Notes: generated by a model from the letters alone, not told the origin. A stretch of DNA of 64,000 nucleotides from Solemya velum gill symbiont (GCF_000787395.1 NZ_JRAA01000003.1:62001-126000), one strand, 5' to 3'; positions 37,124-47,705 are shown, counted from the first letter of the stretch. Translations and numbers: made by a program.

Positions 37124-38203
37124 CTAGAGTTCGACTTCGCGAAGCTGTTTTGCCGCATCTTCTGGACTGATGGTCGAGACAAACAGTCCGGAGCCGAGCT
37201 CAAAGCCCGTCGGGATGCTGGTTCTTGGGCAGATTTCGAGGTGCCAGTGATAGCTGTTTTGACAGTCGTCGTAGTCCTTGCCATGCGGGATCGAGTGCAT
37301 GAAGAAGTTGTACTGCGCACCACCGATAACATGATCTAGACGCTGCATGGTACGTTTCAGCATGCCAGCAAACTCCTCCAGCTCTTCTTCATTCGCATCC
37401 ATGAAATCTGCTTCATGATGTAGTGGCAGGATATGAACTTCCCATTCAAAGCGGCTGGCAAATGGCTTGATGGCAATAAAACGCTTGCCCTTCTCGATAA
37501 CATACTGACCAACATCGATTTTTCTGCGTATCTCGCCTGACTCGCGATCGTAGATGGTCGCCTCGTAGGTCAGCGCCTCGTCAATCAGAGAGCAGAAAAC
37601 GCACTGGTTATGCTTGTTGTAATAGTTGCGGCTGTTGGTGACCTCGTCCTCAACATTCTGCGGAACCACCGGCATGGCGATGATCTGGCTGTGGGTGTGC
37701 GGGATGCTTGCGCCAGCCGCAGGACCGAAATTCTTGAATACCAGCACGTACTTGAGGCGCGGATCAGAGGTGTAAAGCTCTTTCATGCGCTGGTGATAGA
37801 GAATGAATAGCTGCTGCAGATGCGCCACATCCATTTCGTGCATTGCGATGCCGTGAGCGGGATTATCGATGACAACCTCGTGACGACCATAGCCGTCAAT
37901 CACCTGCTGCAGACCGAGGGTCAGACTGGTCTGCTCCCTGTCGTCACCAAGCACGGGATAGAGATTGGGGACGATACGCATCTGCCACTCTTCATCATTT
38001 GGCCATGATTTTATTGTCGGCGGAGTTTTCTCCTCATTACCCTTGCAAAAGGGGCAGGTCTCGACATGTTTGCGGTTGTCGCGCTCAATTTTCTCTTCAG
38101 CTTTGCGCGGACGCATGCCGCGTGCTGTCGAAACAAGTACTGACTCGGTCGGTACGATCGGATTGATGCGGATTTCACGTGTCGGTGTGTCGTCGCTGCT
38201 CAT
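37124..38203 (-). CDS. galT: Galactose-1-phosphate uridylyltransferase-family protein
   Basis: A 359-residue HIT-superfamily nucleotidyltransferase. Two zinc-type CxxC pairs are present (ETCPFCKGNE and NQCVFCSL), with PHTHSQI and the active-site-like SYHWHLEI. The family includes GalT and related phosphorylases of sugar-nucleotides; the exact substrate is uncertain without other galactose genes nearby. GGAG precedes the ATG at 38203, which is preferred over an upstream extension to 38275. It lies 116 bp after msbA. Confidence 0.85.
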   Translation of the reverse strand: MSSDDTPTREIRINPIVPTESVLVSTARGMRPRKAEEKIERDNRKHVETCPFCKGNEEKTPPTIKSWPNDEEWQMRIVPNLYPVLGDDREQTSLTLGLQQVIDGYGRHEVVIDNPAHGIAMHEMDVAHLQQLFILYHQRMKELYTSDPRLKYVLVFKNFGPAAGASIPHTHSQIIAMPVVPQNVEDEVTNSRNYYNKHNQCVFCSLIDEALTYEATIYDRESGEIRRKIDVGQYVIEKGKRFIAIKPFASRFEWEVHILPLHHEADFMDANEEELEEFAGMLKRTMQRLDHVIGGAQYNFFMHSIPHGKDYDDCQNSYHWHLEICPRTSIPTGFELGSGLFVSTISPEDAAKQLREVEL

Positions 38204-38319
38204 TTTTACTCCACATTGCTGATTATTACTCTTGATGATGGAGTTGTCGTCGATTCGGGGGGCAGGTACAAGCAAAATGCTTATATGGCGATATAACCTG
38301 AGCCATCAGGAGGTGGTGG

Positions 38320-40074
38320 CTATGCCTTATCTGTGTATTCCAGTTTGCCGTAAAGATTGGCATAACGGCCGTTTAGGGCAAGTAGCTCGGAGTGATTACC
38401 CTGTTCCAGCAGGCGACCCTGCTCCAGAAGCAGTATGCGATCAGCGTTTTCAACAGTGGAAAGCCTGTGTGCAATGATGATCGTGGTGCGGCCCTGGCGC
38501 AGGGTGTCGATCGCATCTTTCACCAGTGACTCTGAGCGTGAATCCAGGGCAGATGTGGCTTCATCCAGAATCAGCAGCGGGGCATTTTTCAGCAATGCAC
38601 GTGCAATCGCTATCCGCTGGCGTTGGCCACCGGAAAGCTGGATGCCATTTTCACCAACAAGGGTATCGAGTTGATGCGGCATCTCCTTGATGAACTCCCA
38701 GGCATGTGCAGCCTTTGCAGCGGCAATGATCTGTGCCTCGTCAAAGTCGGTGTCTTGGCCATAGGCGATGTTTGCACGGATGGTGTCGTTAAACAGCACC
38801 ACGTCCTGGCTGACGTAGGAGATCTGCTTGCGCAGGTTAGCCAGGCTCAGGTCACGCAGATCGTGTCCGTCGAGCGTGATGTGCCCACTGGCTGGATCGT
38901 AGAAACGCGGTAGCAGACTGGCAATGGTCGATTTACCGCTACCCGACTGGCCGACCAGTGCAATCGTCTCTCCGGCTGCTGCAGTAAAGCTGATCTGGTG
39001 CAATGCAGGGGCTTTGTCGCTGCTGTAACTGAAACAGACGTTTTCAAGTTTCAGAACCCCTTCAGGTTGGTCGAGGCTCTTTTTTCCGGAATTTTTTTCT
39101 ATCTCTTCATCGAGTAGCTGGAAAATCGATTCTGCTGCGGCCAAGCCACGCTGAAGTGGCTGCATTGCAGATGCAAGGCGCTTGATTGGTGAGATCATCA
39201 GGCCAAGAGCGGCAAAGAACGAGATCAGGTGACCAGCAGTCAGTCCCTGGTCGATTGCCTGCAGGGTTCCCAGGTAGACGATTGAGCACAACACAACGGA
39301 GGAGATCAGTTCTACAACGGCGACATTAGCGGCACCGGCAAGCAAAACTTTTTGTGAATAGAGACGCACCCGGTTGGCAATTTTAAAGAAACGCGTGCTC
39401 TCGTATTCTTTTCCACCAAATACCTTGACTACCTTGTGACCACGCATGCTCTCTTCGAGTACATGGGTCATGTCTCCGATGCTGTTCTGATGTGCGTGGC
39501 TGAAGCTGCGCATGCGGCGCGAAAAAATCTGGGCAACGATCACGACTGGTGGAAAGGCGATAAGAATGATGATCGTCAACTGCCAGTTAAGGTACAGGGC
39601 GACAGCCAGCAGGCCTAGTGTTGTCACGGTATCGCGAACAAGAATTGTCAGGGTGCGCGTTGCTGCAGATGTCACCTGGTTGACGTTGAAGGTCAACTTG
39701 GAAAGAGTGTTACCTGTCGCATTGTTATCGTAATAACGTGTTGGCAGGTCTAGCAGGTGGGCAAACATCTGTTTGCGAATATCGAGTACGATCTTTCCGG
39801 ATACCCAGCCCATCGCACCGGTAGAGATGACGTGTGCAGTACCTCGAACCAGGAACAGCAGAACCAGTAATATCAGTGTCTGCTGGAGGCTGTCGAGATC
39901 TTTTTCGATGAAGCCGCCGTCGAACAGGGGTTTCAGCAGTGCAGGTACTGCCGCATCGGAAAGCCCCAGGATTACCATGAAAATGATCGATACAATTAAT
40001 GCAGTCAGGTAAGGGCGTACATAACGTAGCAGCCTCATGTATACCTGGCGCGAATCGGCGGTCGGTTTGCTCAT
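38320..40074 (-). CDS. msbA: Lipid A/phospholipid flippase MsbA
   Basis: A 584-residue half-transporter with an N-terminal six-helix ABC exporter domain and a C-terminal ATPase. The Walker A is VGQSGSGKST near residue 378, the signature QLSGGQRQRIAIARAL near 480, and Walker B PLLILDEATSALD near 500. It flips the lipid A core across the inner membrane. The gene follows an LpxL-type acyltransferase by 23 bp, so lipid A completion and export are encoded together. Confidence 0.95.
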   Translation of the reverse strand: MSKPTADSRQVYMRLLRYVRPYLTALIVSIIFMVILGLSDAAVPALLKPLFDGGFIEKDLDSLQQTLILLVLLFLVRGTAHVISTGAMGWVSGKIVLDIRKQMFAHLLDLPTRYYDNNATGNTLSKLTFNVNQVTSAATRTLTILVRDTVTTLGLLAVALYLNWQLTIIILIAFPPVVIVAQIFSRRMRSFSHAHQNSIGDMTHVLEESMRGHKVVKVFGGKEYESTRFFKIANRVRLYSQKVLLAGAANVAVVELISSVVLCSIVYLGTLQAIDQGLTAGHLISFFAALGLMISPIKRLASAMQPLQRGLAAAESIFQLLDEEIEKNSGKKSLDQPEGVLKLENVCFSYSSDKAPALHQISFTAAAGETIALVGQSGSGKSTIASLLPRFYDPASGHITLDGHDLRDLSLANLRKQISYVSQDVVLFNDTIRANIAYGQDTDFDEAQIIAAAKAAHAWEFIKEMPHQLDTLVGENGIQLSGGQRQRIAIARALLKNAPLLILDEATSALDSRSESLVKDAIDTLRQGRTTIIIAHRLSTVENADRILLLEQGRLLEQGNHSELLALNGRYANLYGKLEYTDKA

Positions 40075-40097
40075 ATTCTCTGTTGGTCCGTACCGGT

Positions 40098-41003
40098 TTA
40101 GCTGTAATAATCGGATTTGCCGTCCGATTGTCGTTTGAAACGACGATGAAACCAGAAATACTCTTCAGGCCGTTTCCTGACCCATGACTCGAACAGCTGG
40201 TTAATTCGTGTTGCATCAATTGTTTCATCATCGCCAGGAAAGTCGTCCAGCGCAGCGAAGAGTTGCAGATCATACCCTGTTCCATCATTGCGGCGAAGTG
40301 GCAGAAAAGGGACAACAGCGGCACCAGTCATTTTTGTCAGGCGGGCTGTTGCTGTACTACTCAGTGTTTCGATACCAAAGAAAGGGGCGAAAACAGCATT
40401 ATTTCGGCTCGGACTCTGGTCGGGTGCATACCAGATGGTCTTGCCATTGCGCAGGCTGCGGATCATTCTCTTGATATCATTTTTACTGATTGCTCCCTCT
40501 GTATGACGCGTACGATTCTTTTGCATCAGGTATTCGACAGCGGGGTTGTCACTGGGACGGTATAGTGCCTCAAAGGGCACCTTCATTGCCAGCAGGCGCC
40601 CACCGATCTCAAGAGAACTGAAGTGTGCCGATAGCAGGATGACGCCTTTGCCGGCGGCGCGTGCCTTCTCGAGATGTTCCAGGCCAGTGTAATTGACCAG
40701 TTTTGAGAGATCTTCACTCTTTCCCCACCAAGCCAACGCTACTTCGAGGAAACCCTTGCCCGCTGATTCGATATGCTGACGCGCCAGCGCTTCACGCTCT
40801 GTTATATCGAGTTCAGGAAAGCAGAGCTCGAGGTTTTTCTTCAATACAAGGCGTCGTTTTTCAGACAGCAGCAACCATGTCAGGTGCCCGATCAAGCCTC
40901 CCGCACGCATCATGAGCGGGTAAGGAAGCAGGATCAACAGCCTGAAAATACCAAGACCGGTCCAGGTCGGCCAGGTTTTCGGGTGCAGGTGGGATGGAAT
41001 CAT
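40098..41003 (-). CDS. Lipid A late acyltransferase (LpxL/LpxM type)
   Basis: A 301-residue inner-membrane enzyme. An N-terminal hydrophobic anchor is followed by the HxxxxE catalytic motif in LLSAHFSSLEIGGR (near residue 130) and the LYRPSDNP, WYAPDQS and RRPEEYFWFHRRFK motifs. It adds a secondary acyl chain to Kdo2-lipid IVA. LpxL, LpxM and LpxP are not separable here. It sits immediately upstream of msbA. Confidence 0.92.
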   Translation of the reverse strand: MIPSHLHPKTWPTWTGLGIFRLLILLPYPLMMRAGGLIGHLTWLLLSEKRRLVLKKNLELCFPELDITEREALARQHIESAGKGFLEVALAWWGKSEDLSKLVNYTGLEHLEKARAAGKGVILLSAHFSSLEIGGRLLAMKVPFEALYRPSDNPAVEYLMQKNRTRHTEGAISKNDIKRMIRSLRNGKTIWYAPDQSPSRNNAVFAPFFGIETLSSTATARLTKMTGAAVVPFLPLRRNDGTGYDLQLFAALDDFPGDDETIDATRINQLFESWVRKRPEEYFWFHRRFKRQSDGKSDYYS

Positions 41004-41051
41004 TGCATGTCTGTTTTCATCAAGTGTGCGCCAGTTTACAATAGCACGCGA

Positions 41052-41090
41052 TATTTTGCCCTGAAAGCTCCCTATTTTGTCCTGAAAGCT
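41052..41090. repeat. 18 bp direct repeat pair, 21 bp period
   Basis: TATTTTGCCCTGAAAGCT (41052-41069) and TATTTTGTCCTGAAAGCT (41073-41090) differ at a single base and are spaced exactly 21 bp, two helical turns. They lie between the divergent lpxL-type gene (49 bp from its start) and trpE, an operator-like arrangement for which I know no matching factor. Confidence 0.85.
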
Positions 41091-41277
41091 ACTGTCTGCT
41101 TGATTCCGTGCGGAATTTTGATATTGTGATGCGAGGAATTTTCCGCAACCGTTCTGATAAAGTACAGCTATGACTCATCTCTCACGCATCAGGGTGAATG
41201 AAACAGGAAAACGATGGTGAAGCTTCACCAGTCGTACCTGATCCTGTTTTGAAAATACCTTTTGTGTGGAGTGCACT

Positions 41278-42774
41278 ATGAAACCCGAAACCTTTACTGC
41301 CCTTGCCGGGCAGGGCTACAACCGAATTCCCGTCGCACGAGAAGTGCTTGCAGATCTTGATACGCCTCTGAGTGTTTATCTCAAGCTGGCGAACAAGCCT
41401 TATAGCTATCTGTTCGAATCTGTTCATGGCGGTGAGAAATGGGGGCGATACTCGATTATCGGCCTGCCTTGCCGGGAACGTATCGAGGTGCGTGATCACG
41501 AGATAACGCGTTTTGACGGGGACACCGTACTCAAGAGTGAAACACACCCTGATCCACTCGAATGGATCAGTGATTTCCAGGCCGGTTTCAAGGCAGCAGA
41601 GATTGATGGTCTACCGCGTTTTGCCGGTGGACTGGTTGGTTACTTCGGTTATGACACTGTGCGTTATATCGAACCGCGGTTGGCACAGTGCCCGAACCCG
41701 GATCATTTAAACAGCCCTGATATCCTGCTGATGATCTCTGACGAGTTGGTGGTCTTCGATAATCTCAGTGGCCGCATGTTTATTATCGTGCACGTCGATC
41801 CGATGCAGGGTGGCACACTCGAGGAGGCTAACCGGCGTATTGATGGACTGGTAGCTGCCATGCAGCAGGGCGCACCACGCAAGCAGCATGAGACACCGCG
41901 TAAGGTCAGTGAGAGTGATTTCGAGTCCGGCTTCACGGAGGAGGGTTTCAAGAGTGCGGTTGAGCGCATCAAGGAGTACATTCTTGATGGTGACTGCATG
42001 CAGGTTGTTATCTCCCAGCGACTCTCAATTCCTTTTACTGCTGAACCGCTTGATCTCTATCGGGCGTTGCGTGGTCTCAATCCGTCACCCTACATGTACC
42101 ATCTCGACCTGGACGATTTTCACGTTGTCGGTTCATCACCGGAGATTCTCACCCGTCTTGAGGATGGAGTCGTTACCGTCAGGCCGATTGCCGGTACGCG
42201 CCGACGTGGTTACACAGAAGAAGAGGATCGCGCACTTGAGGATGAGTTGCTGGCCGATCCAAAAGAGTTGGCCGAACACCTGATGCTGATTGACCTCGGA
42301 CGCAATGATGCGGGCCGTGTCGCAGAGATTGGCAGTGTGGAACTGACAGAGAAGATGGTGGTTGAACGCTATTCACACGTCATGCATATTGTCTCAAACG
42401 TTATCGGCAGACTGAAACCAGACATGAGTGCCATGGATGTGATTCGTGCGACTTTCCCTGCCGGGACCGTTTCCGGTGCACCGAAAATCCGTGCAATGGA
42501 GATCATTGATGAACTCGAGCCGGTCAAGCGCGGTGTCTATTCCGGTGCTGTCGGCTACCTCGCATGGAATGGCAATATGGATACTGCGATTGCAATCAGA
42601 ACCGCGGTCATCAAGGATAAGACGCTGCATATTCAGGCGGGCGCAGGTGTTGTGGCTGACTCGCTCCCCGAGCTTGAGTGGCAGGAGACCATGAACAAAG
42701 GTCGTGCAGTTTTTCGTGCCGTCGAGATGGCTGAAGCCGGTCTTGACCGCATCGGGCAAGAGGGAGAAGAGTAA
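41278..42774 (+). CDS. trpE: Anthranilate synthase component I
   Basis: A 498-residue chorismate-using enzyme that makes anthranilate with TrpG. The C-terminal catalytic half includes [47 protein letters not shown] and [15 protein letters not shown], all expected. The stop shares one base with the trpG start. GGAG lies 7 bases before the ATG. A 27-codon frame ends in an ATGA overlap with this start (see findings). It opens the trpEGDC cluster; trpF, trpB and trpA are elsewhere. Confidence 0.97.
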   Translation: MKPETFTALAGQGYNRIPVAREVLADLDTPLSVYLKLANKPYSYLFESVHGGEKWGRYSIIGLPCRERIEVRDHEITRFDGDTVLKSETHPDPLEWISDFQAGFKAAEIDGLPRFAGGLVGYFGYDTVRYIEPRLAQCPNPDHLNSPDILLMISDELVVFDNLSGRMFIIVHVDPMQGGTLEEANRRIDGLVAAMQQGAPRKQHETPRKVSESDFESGFTEEGFKSAVERIKEYILDGDCMQVVISQRLSIPFTAEPLDLYRALRGLNPSPYMYHLDLDDFHVVGSSPEILTRLEDGVVTVRPIAGTRRRGYTEEEDRALEDELLADPKELAEHLMLIDLGRNDAGRVAEIGSVELTEKMVVERYSHVMHIVSNVIGRLKPDMSAMDVIRATFPAGTVSGAPKIRAMEIIDELEPVKRGVYSGAVGYLAWNGNMDTAIAIRTAVIKDKTLHIQAGAGVVADSLPELEWQETMNKGRAVFRAVEMAEAGLDRIGQEGEE

Positions 42775-43355
42775 TGTTAATGATGATAGATAATTACGAC
42801 TCCTTCACCTTTAACCTGGTGCAATACTTTGGTGAGTTGGGAGCTGATGTGCACGTTCATCGAAACGATGAAATAACACTCGATGAGATAGCTGCCTTCA
42901 AACCCGCACATCTCGTCATCTCTCCGGGCCCTTGTACCCCGAACGAGGCAGGTATCTCGGTCGAGGCGATCAAGCGTTTTGCCGGCGAGATACCGATTCT
43001 CGGTGTTTGTCTTGGCCACCAGTCGATTGGTCAGGCATACGGTGGAAAGATCATTCGTGCGCAGAATGTCATGCATGGCAAGACCTCACCAATCTATCAT
43101 GCAGATACAGGTGTTTTCAGTGGTTTGCAGAATCCGTTCGAGGCAACCCGTTATCACTCACTGGTGATCGAGAAGGAGAGCCTGCCCGATTGCCTTGAGA
43201 TGACAGCCTGGACCCAGACCAGCGACGGCAAGGTCGACGAAATCATGGGCGTGCGTCATAAAGAACTGCCAATACAGGGTGTGCAATTTCATCCTGAATC
43301 GATCCTGACGCGCCACGGACACGATATGCTGCAAAATTTTCTTGAGCAAAAGTAG
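42774..43355 (+). CDS. trpG: Anthranilate synthase component II (glutamine amidotransferase)
   Basis: A 193-residue class I amidotransferase. The catalytic Cys is in [15 protein letters not shown] near residue 80, and the His-Glu pair in FHPESILT near residue 172. It delivers ammonia to TrpE and may double as PabA for folate. It is translationally coupled to trpE and lies 34 bp before trpD. Confidence 0.96.
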   Translation: MLMMIDNYDSFTFNLVQYFGELGADVHVHRNDEITLDEIAAFKPAHLVISPGPCTPNEAGISVEAIKRFAGEIPILGVCLGHQSIGQAYGGKIIRAQNVMHGKTSPIYHADTGVFSGLQNPFEATRYHSLVIEKESLPDCLEMTAWTQTSDGKVDEIMGVRHKELPIQGVQFHPESILTRHGHDMLQNFLEQK

Positions 43356-43389
43356 GCCATTCGGGTTTTGACCCCGGGAGTAAAAACTT

Positions 43390-44412
43390 ATGTCAATACA
43401 GAATGCAATTAACCAGGTCATCAGCCATACGGATCTCTCCAGCGAGGAGATGGTCGAGGTGATGCACACCATCATGACCGGCGGAGCAACCCCGGCACAG
43501 ATCGGTGCCTTCCTCGTTGGCTTGCGCATGAAAGGCGAGACAGTCACCGAGATTGCTGCTGCAGCGACTGTTATGCGTGAGTTGGCACAGAGAGTCGATA
43601 TTGAAGCGAAGAATCTTGTTGATACCTGTGGCACCGGTGGTGACTCCTCAGGTACTTTTAACATCTCGACAGCCGGTGCTTTTGTTGCTGCAGCTGCAGG
43701 TGCACGTGTTGCCAAGCATGGCAATCGTTCAATCTCCTCAAAGTCCGGTAGTGCAGATGTGCTTGAAGCGGCCGGCGTCAGACTTGATCTGAATCCGGAG
43801 CAGGTACGTCGCTGTCTTGACGAGGTGGGTATCGGCTTTATGTTTGCACCGGCACATCACAGCGCGATGAAGCATGCGATCGGCCCGCGACGCGAACTTG
43901 GTGCGCGTACGGTTTTCAATGTCCTCGGTCCCCTGACCAACCCTGCCGGTGCCCCCAACCAGGTGCTGGGTGTGTTCAGCAAGGATTTACTTGAGCCAAT
44001 GGCTGAAGTTCTGCACAAACTTGGCAGTCGACATGTATTGGTCGTGCATGCACGTGATGGTCTCGATGAGATCAGTATCGCCGCTGAAACTGATGTGGCC
44101 GAACTCAAGGATGGCCAGGTCAGGCATTTTTCTGTCTCGCCTGAGATGTTCGGGCTGAAGCGTAATTCACTTGATACACTCAAAGCTGAAGATGCACAGC
44201 AGAGCCTCGCGATTATTCGCAGTGTGCTTGAAGATACTGCAGGGCCTGCGAGAGATATTGTCTGCATCAATGCAGGTGCAGCTATCTATGCTGCAGGTAT
44301 CGCATCTTCGTTGGAGGACGGTGTTGAACGCGCGGACAAGGCGATCAGTAGTGGTGACGCGCACAAGAAACTGGATCAGCTTATTGTCCTGACACAGAGC
44401 CTTGAGAGCTGA
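43390..44412 (+). CDS. trpD: Anthranilate phosphoribosyltransferase
   Basis: A 340-residue enzyme joining anthranilate and PRPP. The PRPP-binding motif [17 protein letters not shown] is near residues 78-94, followed by [19 protein letters not shown]. Later segments [22 protein letters not shown] and [10 protein letters not shown] are typical. It lies 5 bp before trpC. Confidence 0.97.
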   Translation: MSIQNAINQVISHTDLSSEEMVEVMHTIMTGGATPAQIGAFLVGLRMKGETVTEIAAAATVMRELAQRVDIEAKNLVDTCGTGGDSSGTFNISTAGAFVAAAAGARVAKHGNRSISSKSGSADVLEAAGVRLDLNPEQVRRCLDEVGIGFMFAPAHHSAMKHAIGPRRELGARTVFNVLGPLTNPAGAPNQVLGVFSKDLLEPMAEVLHKLGSRHVLVVHARDGLDEISIAAETDVAELKDGQVRHFSVSPEMFGLKRNSLDTLKAEDAQQSLAIIRSVLEDTAGPARDIVCINAGAAIYAAGIASSLEDGVERADKAISSGDAHKKLDQLIVLTQSLES

Positions 44413-44417
44413 TTTCG

Positions 44418-45215
44418 ATGCAAGATACACCTGATATCCTGAAAAAAATCGTTGCGCGTAAACTCGAGGAGATTGCCGAGCGCATTGCGGTAGTCGATCT
44501 GGATGCGATTATCGCAAAAGCGAAAGAGGCTGAAGTGCCACGTGGCTTTAGCAGGGCGATCGAGGAGAAAATTAACGCTGGCAAGGCTGGAGTGATAGCC
44601 GAGATCAAGAAGGCATCACCGTCGAAAGGTGTTTTGCGTGAGGATTTTGATCCGGCTGAAATCGCCCGCAGTTATGAATGGGGTGGTGCTGCCTGTCTTT
44701 CTATCCTCACTGACAAGGATTTTTTCCAAGGTGCTGAAGAGTATCTTGTCGAGGCGAGTGCGGCCTGTTCACTGCCTGTGATCCGCAAGGATTTTATTAT
44801 CGATCCCTACCAGGTCTACGAAGCGCGCGCGATCGGTGCAGATTGTATTCTTCTGATTGCCGCCTGTCTTGAAGATGCGCAGATGCGCAATCTCAACACG
44901 CTTGCGCACCAGTTGGGTATGGATGTACTCATCGAGGTGCATGATGCTGAAGAGCTTGAGCGCGCATTGCCACTGAACAACCGCCTCATCGGTATCAATA
45001 ATCGCAACCTGCGAACTTTTGATGTCTCCCTGCAGACAACCATCGATCTGCTTGAGATGATTCCGGATGATCGTATCGTGGTGACCGAGAGTGGTATTCA
45101 CAGCAGGGAAGATGTCAAACTGATGCGTGACAACAGCATCAATGCATTTCTTGTCGGCGAGGCCTTCATGCGTACGCCTAATCCGGGCAAAACCCTGGCC
45201 GAGCTCTTCTCCTGA
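44418..45215 (+). CDS. trpC: Indole-3-glycerol phosphate synthase
   Basis: A 265-residue TIM barrel closing the indole ring. [20 protein letters not shown] with the catalytic Lys, [36 protein letters not shown] and VTESGI follow in the expected order. It is a stand-alone TrpC, not fused to TrpF. The last gene of the trp cluster, convergent with fetB. Confidence 0.97.
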   Translation: MQDTPDILKKIVARKLEEIAERIAVVDLDAIIAKAKEAEVPRGFSRAIEEKINAGKAGVIAEIKKASPSKGVLREDFDPAEIARSYEWGGAACLSILTDKDFFQGAEEYLVEASAACSLPVIRKDFIIDPYQVYEARAIGADCILLIAACLEDAQMRNLNTLAHQLGMDVLIEVHDAEELERALPLNNRLIGINNRNLRTFDVSLQTTIDLLEMIPDDRIVVTESGIHSREDVKLMRDNSINAFLVGEAFMRTPNPGKTLAELFS

Positions 45216-45240
45216 TATCAGGCGGAATCCGGATAAAACC

Positions 45241-46044
45241 TCATTTGGATGTTGTCAGTCGGTCGAGGCGCAGTCGATGACGATCATCGAAGAGTCTCTC
45301 TGATCCCAGCCAGATGGCTGCAAGGCTGCCGAGCCCGGTGCCGCCGGCAATCAGGTACATAATCAGCAGCTGGTACTTCGCCGCTTCCAGCGGTTCGACA
45401 CCGGCAAGTATCTGTCCTGTCATCATACCCGGCAAGCTGACAAGCCCCGCGGCTGCCATGGTATTGATGATAGGGATCATGCCTGAGCGCAGGGCATCAC
45501 GACGTATTGTACGGATCGCCTCTATTCCACGTCGACCAAGAATCAACTGGGCCTCGATCAGTTCACGTTTTTCCCACGCACTACGGGTCAGGTTATCGAG
45601 GCCAACGGCTATGCCTGTCATGGTGTTGCCGAGCAGCATACCAAGTAACGGAATTGCATATTGTGGCTGGTACCAGGGGGTTGGCTGGATCACGATCAGC
45701 AACGCGATCAGGGTGACACTGAATGACGAGATCGACATCGCAGTGGCGCCAATGCCGTAGCCCCACCAGCCGCTGAAACGCCGGCGTTGACGCGATAGTA
45801 CCTCGTATCCCGCAACGCCGAGCATAATGCTGCCAAGCAGTAATACCATCCAGAACGCCTGTTCTGCAAAGATGATTTTCAGCACATAGCCGAGCAGGAT
45901 CAACTGTACCGCGCTGCGCAGTGCAGCGATAAGAAACTGGCGGCCAACGCCAAGATGCAGGCGCCAGGAGAGAAATGCCATCAGCAGAATCAATGCCGAG
46001 GTGATGGCCAGGTCAAATGGAGTCAGGATAATCAGGCTTATCAT
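45241..46044 (-). CDS. fetB: FetB-type iron export ABC permease (UPF0014)
   Basis: A 267-residue membrane protein with about seven hydrophobic helices. Family segments are PLLGMLLGNTMTGIAVGLDNL, RRGIEAIRTIRRDALRSGMIPIINTMAAAGLVSLPGMMTGQILAG and AKYQLLIMYLIAGGTGLG. E. coli FetAB helps export iron and resist peroxide; metal specificity is inferred. The gene overlaps fetA by 4 bp. Confidence 0.9.
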   Translation of the reverse strand: MISLIILTPFDLAITSALILLMAFLSWRLHLGVGRQFLIAALRSAVQLILLGYVLKIIFAEQAFWMVLLLGSIMLGVAGYEVLSRQRRRFSGWWGYGIGATAMSISSFSVTLIALLIVIQPTPWYQPQYAIPLLGMLLGNTMTGIAVGLDNLTRSAWEKRELIEAQLILGRRGIEAIRTIRRDALRSGMIPIINTMAAAGLVSLPGMMTGQILAGVEPLEAAKYQLLIMYLIAGGTGLGSLAAIWLGSERLFDDRHRLRLDRLTTSK

Positions 46045-46658
46045 TTCTCCTCCTGCAGGCTTGCTGCGAGAAGGATTTCTCCATTTCTGATTTCGAAATG
46101 ACGATCACCAACACGCTGCTGTTGTGACTTGTCGTGCGTAACCCAGATAACGGGTGTTGCATGCGTCTGCTGATATTCACTGATCAGTTTTTCGACAACC
46201 AGGGTGTGCTGGGCATCGAGGTTGGCTGTCGGTTCATCGAGAAGCAGTGCGCGAGGTTGATTGGCGAGCAGCCTGATTATTGCAAGGCGCTGTTTTTCCC
46301 CGGAAGAGAGGTGTGATACCGGTGATTCAAACAGGGCGGCATCCAGTCCCAGCGAGGAGAGCTCGACAGGTGAGCTTAATGGGAAATGTTCACCGACGTG
46401 ATCTTCCCACCAGTGACTGACTGCAGGCAGGTATCCGGCCAAGCGTCGCCATTCAAAGGCGGGTGTCAGCGAGCGTTGTGTGTCATTGATCCAGGCATCG
46501 CCGGAGGTATCCGGATCGAGATCGATGATTGCACGCAGCAAGCGGCTCTTACCGCTACCCGAAGGGCCGCTGAGAGTGATTGTTTCCGAGCTGGCAAGTG
46601 CCATGCTCCATGGCGACTGTAAACCGCTTGAAATTTCTTCGAGTCGAAGTTCAGGCAT
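46041..46658 (-). CDS. fetA: FetA-type ABC transporter ATPase
   Basis: About 205 residues. Walker A is LSGPSGSGKSRLLR near residue 33, the signature HLSSGEKQRLAIIRLL near 118, and Walker B ALLLDEPTANLD near 140. The short size and immediate coupling to a UPF0014 permease identify it as the FetA partner. The ATG at 46658 matches the family; the frame is open further upstream but overlaps trmB more deeply. Confidence 0.9.
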   Translation of the reverse strand: MPELRLEEISSGLQSPWSMALASSETITLSGPSGSGKSRLLRAIIDLDPDTSGDAWINDTQRSLTPAFEWRRLAGYLPAVSHWWEDHVGEHFPLSSPVELSSLGLDAALFESPVSHLSSGEKQRLAIIRLLANQPRALLLDEPTANLDAQHTLVVEKLISEYQQTHATPVIWVTHDKSQQQRVGDRHFEIRNGEILLAASLQEEK

Positions 46659-47346
46659 GCTTGCGGTTAAAAACCAGGTCCCAGACACCATGGCCAAGTC
46701 GCTGGCCACGCTGTTCAAACTTGGTCAGCGGACGTTCATCAGGGCGCGCAGAGAATTTACCTTCACCGGCACTGTTGCTGAAATCGGGCGATGCTGACAG
46801 CACCTCCATCATCTGCTCGGAATAGTTTTCCCAGTCGGTTGCGGCGTGAAAAAAACCATCGGGTCTGATTACGCGTGCCAATTCCGAGACGAATTCCGGT
46901 TTGAGAATACGACGCTTGTGATGGCGTTTCTTGTGCCAGGGATCGGGAAAAAAGAGCATCACACCCTGCAGGCATGCATCAGGCATGGTGTGCATCACCT
47001 CGACAGCATCATGCTTGATCAGGCGCAGGTTGGTGAGGCCGAGTTCATCGATCCTGAGAAGCAGGTGGCCAACACCTGGGCCATGTACCTCGACACCGAG
47101 ATAATTGATTTGCGGGTGATGTTGCGCATAGTGGGCGAGTGACTCGCCATTGCCAAAACCGATCTCCATTACCACCGGATTGTCGTTGCCGAAAATCTGT
47201 TGTGGGATGAAAGGCTGTGCGGGATTGAAGTCGATTCCCCATTGCGGCCACAAGGTATCGAAGGCGTGCTGCTGACCTGTGGTCAGGCGTCCCTCGCGTA
47301 GCACGTAGCTGCGAATGGCCCTGTGATGTTTTTGCTCTTCAGACAT
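46651..47346 (-). CDS. trmB: tRNA (guanine-46-N7)-methyltransferase
   Basis: A 231-residue SAM-dependent enzyme modifying G46 in the tRNA variable loop. The SAM motif VMEIGFGNGESL lies near residues 55-66, GVEVHGPGVGHLL near 80, and the hallmark MLFFPDPWHKKRHHKRRI near 130-147. It overlaps fetA by 8 bp. Confidence 0.96.
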   Translation of the reverse strand: MSEEQKHHRAIRSYVLREGRLTTGQQHAFDTLWPQWGIDFNPAQPFIPQQIFGNDNPVVMEIGFGNGESLAHYAQHHPQINYLGVEVHGPGVGHLLLRIDELGLTNLRLIKHDAVEVMHTMPDACLQGVMLFFPDPWHKKRHHKRRILKPEFVSELARVIRPDGFFHAATDWENYSEQMMEVLSASPDFSNSAGEGKFSARPDERPLTKFEQRGQRLGHGVWDLVFNRKHA

Positions 47347-47372
47347 GGGCGCATGATAGACCTAAAACGGTC

Positions 47373-47705
47373 TTATTGCACAGGTCTGTAAAGCTGGCGA
47401 AAGCGCGCCACGCTGAAACCGTCCATGCGTTGTCCGTCTACAAAGATCAACGGTACACCTCGTGCCCTGTAACGCCTGAATCCCTCCATTCCCTCACGTG
47501 TTTTCTCCACGTCATACTCGGTAAACGGGATTTGATGGCTGTTGAAGTAGTTTCTTGCCCTTTTACAAATACCGCACCAGCTGGCGCTGTAAAAAATAAC
47601 CTCTGGTTGTTTTATTGTTCCTCCGGCTGTCGGAGTGGGTGTGACTTGTGCACTCACTGCTGTGGTCAGCAGCAGGAGCAAGGTGGCGACGATCATTTTT
47701 GACAT
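47373..47705 (-). CDS. Exported glutaredoxin-like protein
   Basis: A 110-residue thioredoxin-fold protein with a Sec signal peptide (MIVATLLLLLTTAVSA), so it is probably periplasmic. The redox motif is CGIC in VIFYSASWCGICKRARNYF, followed by the cis-Pro region RGVPLIFVDGQRMDGFS, as in glutaredoxin/GlrX-like proteins. Its 5' end overlaps the preceding unknown gene by 13 bp. Partners are unknown. Confidence 0.87.
   Translation of the reverse strand: MSKMIVATLLLLLTTAVSAQVTPTPTAGGTIKQPEVIFYSASWCGICKRARNYFNSHQIPFTEYDVEKTREGMEGFRRYRARGVPLIFVDGQRMDGFSVARFRQLYRPVQ

Noticed and set aside
45212-45223. Palindrome CCTGATATCAGG between trpC and fetB as a terminator
   Set aside because: Only 12 bp without loop space or T-run.
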